Shown here one piece after another: positions 60,120 to 64,000 of a stretch of 64,000 nt of DNA (position 1 is its first letter; every line of letters begins with the position of its first letter). A program made the translations under genes and the position numbers. The stretch is taken from assembly GCF_031143425.1 (NCBI RefSeq), contig NC_090445.1, positions 820,544,817 through 820,608,816 on the forward strand. The letters run 5' to 3'. This DNA is from Pleurodeles waltl (taxonomy: Eukaryota > Chordata > Amphibia > Caudata > Salamandridae). Below the pieces are notes generated by a model, which had not been told where the DNA came from, made no database searches, and saw nothing but the letters and a program-made list of their open reading frames with translations.

Positions 60120-62018
60120 GTCACAAATCCCCAACACATAACATCTGTGGGGGGGAGACTAACCAAATTTTACAAACATTGGGAGGAAATAACAACAGAC
60201 ACTTGGGTCCTAGCAATTATCCAGCATGGTTATTGCATAGAATTCTCAAATTCCCTCCAAACGTCCCACCGAAAACACGCAATATGTCAAAACAACATAT
60301 AGATCTTCTAGGACTAGAAGTTCAGGCATTGCTACAAAAAGAAGCAATAGAATTAGTACCAAACCAACAGAAAGGGACAGGAGTTTACTCTCTGTACTTT
60401 CTCATACCCCAAAAAGACAAGAGTCTGAGACCTATACTAGATCTCAGAACATTAAATACATACATCAAATCAGATCACTTTCACATGGTGACATTACAGG
60501 ACGTAATCCCACTGCTCAAACAACAAGACTACATGACAACAGTAGACCTAAAGGATGCATATTTCCATATACCGATACATCCTTCACACAGAAAGTACCT
60601 AAGGTTTGTATTCCAAGGGGTACATTACCAGTTCAAGGTGTTGCCATTCGGAATAACAACTGCGCCAAGAGTTTTTACAAAATGCCTAGCAGTAGTAGCT
60701 GCACATATCAGAAGGCAGCAAATACATGTGTTCCCGTACCTAGACGATTGGTTAATCAAAACCAACACGCTAAAACGGTGTTCACAACACACGAAGTACG
60801 TCATAGAAATCCTCCACAATCTAGGTTTCTCAATCAACTACACAAAGTCACACCTTCTGCCGTGTCAAACACAGCAATACTTAGGGGCGACAATCAACAC
60901 AGCAAAAAGGGATTGCCATTCCAAGCCCACAAAGGGTTCAAGCATTTCACAATGTAATAAAGACCATGTATCCAAAACAAAAGATACAAGTCAAAATGGT
61001 GATGAAACTACTAGGCATGATGTCCTCATGCATAGCCATTGTCCCGAACGCAAGGTTGCACATGCGGCCCTTACAACAGTGCCTAGCATCACAATGGTCA
61101 CAAGCACAGGGTCAACTTCTAGATCTGGTGTTGATAGACCGCCAAACATACACCTCGCGTCAATGGTGGAACAGTATAAATTTAAACCAAGGGCTGCCTT
61201 TCCAAGACCCAGTGCCACAATATGTAATAACAACAGATGCCTCCATGATAGGGTGGGGAGCACACCTCAATCAACACAGCATCCAAGGACAATGGGACAC
61301 TCAGCAAAAACAGTTTCACATAAATCACTTAGAACTATTGGCAGTATTTTTAGCGCTAAAAGCATTTCAACCCATAATAAGCCACAAACACATTCTTGTC
61401 AAAACAGACAACATGACAACAATGTATTACCTAAACAAACAGGGAGGGACACACTCAACACAGTTGTGTCTCCTGGCACAAAAAATATGGCATTGGGCGA
61501 TTCACAACCACATTCGCCTAATAGCATAATTTATTCCAGGAATTCAGAACCAGTTAGCAGACAATCTCTCTCAGGATCACCAACAGATCCACGAATGGGA
61601 TATTCACCCCCAAATACTAAACAAATACTTCCAGAATTGGGGAACACCACAAATAGATCTATTTGCAACAAAGGAAAACGCAAAATGCCGAAACTTCGCA
61701 TCCAGGTACCCACAAGATCAGTCTCAGGGCAATGCGTTATGGATGAGCTGGTCAGGGATATTTGCTTACGCTTTTCCCCCTCTCCCACTCCTTCCATATC
61801 TGGTAAACAAATTGAGTCAAAACAAACTCAAACTCAAACTCATACTGATAGCGCCAACATGGGCAAGACAACCTTGGTACACAACACTACTAGACCTCTC
61901 TGTAGTGCCTCATGTCAAACTACCAAACAGACCAGATCTGTTAACACAACACAAACAACAGATCAGACATCCAAATCCTGCATCACTGAATCTAGCAATT
62001 TGGCTCCTGAAGTGCTAG
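60120..62018 (+). pseudogene. DIRS-like RT-RNase H-methyltransferase-like ORF2 (element B), three lesions
   Basis: Motifs in order are VGGRLTKF, PILDLRTLN, VDLKDAYFHIPI (motif A), VLPFGITTAPRVF, FPYLDDWLI (YLDD at 60737-60748), TTDASMIGWGAH (RNase H Asp at 61236), NHLELLAVFLALK, KTDNMTTMYYLNKQGG, then IDLFAT and YAFPPLPLLP of the methyltransferase-like tail. Comparison with A shows a 1-base loss near 60241-60250, a 1-base gain in the A5 run at 60904-60908 that restores the frame, and a TAA at 61527-61529 where A has CAA. The upstream frame is open back to 59829, overlapping gag in the +1 frame. All catalytic residues remain. Confidence 0.87.
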
Positions 62019-63064
62019 AATTCGGACACTTAGACCTTACACAGGAATGTATGGAGGTCATAAAACAAGCTAGAAAACCTACCACTAGACATTGCTATGC
62101 AAATAAGTGGAAAAGATTTGTTTATTACTGCCATAATATCAAATCCAACCCTTACACGCATCTGCCAAAGACATCGTACTTACTACATTTGCAAAAGTCA
62201 AAGCTAGCTTTCTCTTCCATAAAGATACATCTTACCGCAATTTCAGCTTACCTGCAAATTACGCACTCAAACTCACTATTTAGGATACCAGTCATAAAAG
62301 CATTTATGGAAGGACTAAAGAGAATTATACCACCAAGAACACCACCAGTTCCTTCATGGAACCTCAATATTGTCTTAACACGACTCATGGGTCCACCTTT
62401 TGAGCCCATGCACTCTTGTGAAATGCAATACTTAACATGGAAAGTTGCATTTTTAATTGCCATCACATCTCTAAGAAGAGTGAGTGAAATTCAAGCATTT
62501 ACCATACAAGAACCATTTATTCAAATACACAAGCATAAAGTAGTTCTACGGACACATCCAAAATTTTTACCAAAAGTTATATCACCGTTCCACTTGAATC
62601 AAACAGTAGAATTACCAGTGTTCTTCCCACAGCCAGACTCTGTAGCTGAAAGAGCACTACATACATTAGACATCAAAAGAGCGTTAATGTACTACATTGA
62701 CAGAACAAAACTAATTCGAAAAACAAAACAATTATTTGTTGCTTTCCAAAAACCTCATACAGGTAATCCAATTTCTAAACAAGGCATTGCTAGATGGATA
62801 GTTAAGTGTATTCAAACCTGCTATCTTAAAGCAAAGAGAGAACTGCCTATTACACCAAAGGCACACTCAACCAGAAAGAAAGGTGCTACCATGGCCTTTC
62901 TAGGAAACATTCCAATGACCGAAATATGTAAGGCAGCTACATGGTCTACGCCTCATACATTTACCAAACACTACTGTGTAGATGTGTTAACGGCACAACA
63001 AGCCACAGTAGGTCAAGCAGTACTACGAACATTGTTTCAAACAACTTCAACTCCTACAGGCTGA
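61487..63064 (+). CDS. DIRS-like tyrosine recombinase (element B)
   Basis: The frame is open to TGA 63062-63064 and overlaps the end of ORF2 in another frame, as usual in this group. The catalytic set is complete: Arg in SLRRVSEIQAF (62477), His-Ser-Thr-Arg (His 62864, Arg 62873) and Tyr in HYCVDV (62972). The ATG at 61487 is the first plausible start; element A has TTG at that point, and the conserved domain begins only near 61985, so the true start may be later. The frame happens to be open as far up as 60179. The enzyme would integrate a circular DNA copy without making a target duplication. Confidence 0.8.
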   Translation: MALGDSQPHSPNSIIYSRNSEPVSRQSLSGSPTDPRMGYSPPNTKQILPELGNTTNRSICNKGKRKMPKLRIQVPTRSVSGQCVMDELVRDICLRFSPSPTPSISGKQIESKQTQTQTHTDSANMGKTTLVHNTTRPLCSASCQTTKQTRSVNTTQTTDQTSKSCITESSNLAPEVLEFGHLDLTQECMEVIKQARKPTTRHCYANKWKRFVYYCHNIKSNPYTHLPKTSYLLHLQKSKLAFSSIKIHLTAISAYLQITHSNSLFRIPVIKAFMEGLKRIIPPRTPPVPSWNLNIVLTRLMGPPFEPMHSCEMQYLTWKVAFLIAITSLRRVSEIQAFTIQEPFIQIHKHKVVLRTHPKFLPKVISPFHLNQTVELPVFFPQPDSVAERALHTLDIKRALMYYIDRTKLIRKTKQLFVAFQKPHTGNPISKQGIARWIVKCIQTCYLKAKRELPITPKAHSTRKKGATMAFLGNIPMTEICKAATWSTPHTFTKHYCVDVLTAQQATVGQAVLRTLFQTTSTPTG

Positions 63065-63097
63065 ACCACCGCTTTTGGGGAGATAAATGCTTACTAG

Positions 63098-63204
63098 TCT
63101 ATGCACAGCATGTGTATCTGCAGCTACACATGCCATTGAACGGAAAATGTCACTTACCCAGTGTACATCTGTTCGTGGCATTAGTCGCTGCAGATTCACA
63201 TGCG
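63098..63204. repeat. Internal complementary region, element B
   Basis: Left half 63098-63141 is the reverse complement of the left end (57714 onward); right half 63142-63204 is the reverse complement of the right end (63568 backward). Confidence 0.9.
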
Positions 63205-63360
63205 CCCACCCGCCTCCCCGGAAGCCTGTAGCCGTTAAGAAGTTGATCTTGAACATTTGTAAATTTGAAAATATATTACTTTAAACTACATTATGTACAT
63301 TACTCCATTGCATGGGCACTATTACTAACATACACAACTCCTACCTCACCCTCTGCGGGG

Positions 63361-63568
63361 GAAAACAATCTAAGATGGAGTCGACGCCCATGCGCAATGG
63401 AGCCGAAATGGGAGGAGTCCCTCGGTCTCGTGACTCGAAAGGACTTCTTCGAAGAAAAACAACTTGTAACACTCCGAGCCCAACACCAGATGGCGGGATG
63501 TGCACAGCATGTGAATCTGCAGCGACTAATGCCACGAACAGATGTACACTGGGTAAGTGACCTGTTCC
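63361..63568 (-). repeat. Right inverted terminal repeat and tail, element B
   Basis: Bases 63361-63523 pair with 57731-57893. The tail to 63568 contains GGTAAGTGA, as in element A. Confidence 0.9.
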
Positions 63569-63572
63569 ATAT

Positions 63573-64000
63573 GTTCGATGGCATGTGTAGCTGCAGATAC
63601 ACATGCTGTGCACATCCCGCCATCTAATGTTGGGCTCGGAGTGTTACAAGTTGTTTTTCTTCGAAGAAGTCTTTTTTCGAGTCACGAGTTCGAGGGACTC
63701 CTCCCCTTTCGGCTCCATTGCGCATTGGCGTCGACTCCATCTTAGATTGTTTTCTTTCTGCCATCGGGTTCGGACGTGTTCCTTTTCGCTCCGCGTTTCG
63801 GTTCGGAAAGTTAGTTAAAATCTCGGAAAATTCGACGGTATTGTTTGCGCTCGGTATCGGGTTAGTTACAACAGATCGACACCGAATTTTGAAGAGCTCC
63901 GGTGGCCCCTCAGGGTTTTCGATTCCCCGGCGGGGCCTGGTCGGCCCGACCACGTGCATCTTCAAGGCTAATGGAACGGACCCCATTCCGCTTCTACCCC
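63573..64000 (+). mobile_element. DIRS-like element C, 5' part, cut by the window end
   Basis: It begins GTTCGATGGCATGTG exactly 4 bp after element B ends. The left terminal repeat and 5' leader match B closely. The gag start codon is at 63971. Confidence 0.9.
63971..64000 (+). CDS. Start of DIRS-like gag (element C), partial
   Basis: The ten visible codons match the gag start of B except Arg for Trp at residue 3 and Tyr for Cys at residue 9. The Cys is the first of the zinc-knuckle cluster in B, so this copy may be impaired. The rest lies outside the window. Confidence 0.7.
   Translation, partial: MERTPFRFYP

Larger units (their letters stand above)
57714..63568 (+). mobile_element. DIRS-like retrotransposon B, nearly intact
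   Basis: Complete structure: 163-bp inverted repeats (57731-57893 and 63361-63523), open gag, ORF2 with three visible lesions, open tyrosine recombinase, and an internal complementary region at 63098-63204. Ends are fixed by the join at 63141/63142. No target duplication; the left flank ends in ATATAT and the right flank begins ATAT. It is clearly related to element A (long stretches of shared protein) but not a recent copy of it. It resembles C closely at the 5' end, with a 10-bp deletion near 57967. Confidence 0.93.

Noticed and set aside
60958..61486. Middle of the 961-codon frame in element B as one RT-recombinase fusion protein
   Set aside because: RNase H and the tail are read in another frame there; the frame is open across this part only because of the overlap.

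Overview
The window is repeat-rich eukaryotic DNA, and I see no cellular gene, tRNA, rRNA, bacterial operon or CRISPR array. It is built almost entirely from retroelements of several classes: DIRS-like tyrosine-recombinase elements, a Penelope-like element (PLE), two nested non-LTR retrotransposons, long LTR-type sequences and a foldback/MITE-like family. That mix, the spacing and the style of the LTR sequences suggest a giant vertebrate genome, most likely a salamander or newt. The organism is an inference, not something read directly from a host gene.

Layout. 1-295: flank ending in a (GT)n(AT)n microsatellite. 296-6059: DIRS-like element A, full length but decayed. 6092-8752: PLE with inverted termini. 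8753-12900: mostly unassigned, with a CA-rich minisatellite and a foldback element. 12938-20997: old LINE (ORF1, endonuclease, RT, C-terminal zinc motif), interrupted at 18792-20945 by a 5'-truncated CR1/L2-like LINE with a 13-bp target-site duplication. 22628-24623: LTR-like sequence. Everything from 1071 to 24623 is then repeated at 24624-48189 as a direct tandem duplication of about 23.56 kb at roughly 99.9 percent identity. The breakpoints share only the 8-bp GGCACAGA. Copy 2 therefore begins with a beheaded element A and carries the same series.

Beyond the duplication, 48198-52100 is mostly unassigned. 52.1-54.5 kb is a GC-rich block with an array of strong hairpins and a downstream AATAAA. 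55314-57375 is a solo LTR (TG...CA, 5-bp duplication CAGTG, TATA box on the minus strand) lying between pieces of the foldback family. 57714-63568 is DIRS-like element B, nearly intact: open gag, all catalytic residues of RT, RNase H and tyrosine recombinase, and only three visible lesions in ORF2. A third element, C, starts 4 bp after B and runs off the window.

How the parts work together. In the DIRS elements, gag, RT-RNase H-methyltransferase-like and tyrosine recombinase are encoded in overlapping frames between 163-bp inverted repeats. An internal complementary region joins copies of the two outer ends. In both A and B that region marks the termini to the base and shows insertion next to AT dinucleotides without a target duplication. 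Most other coding remnants here are dead.
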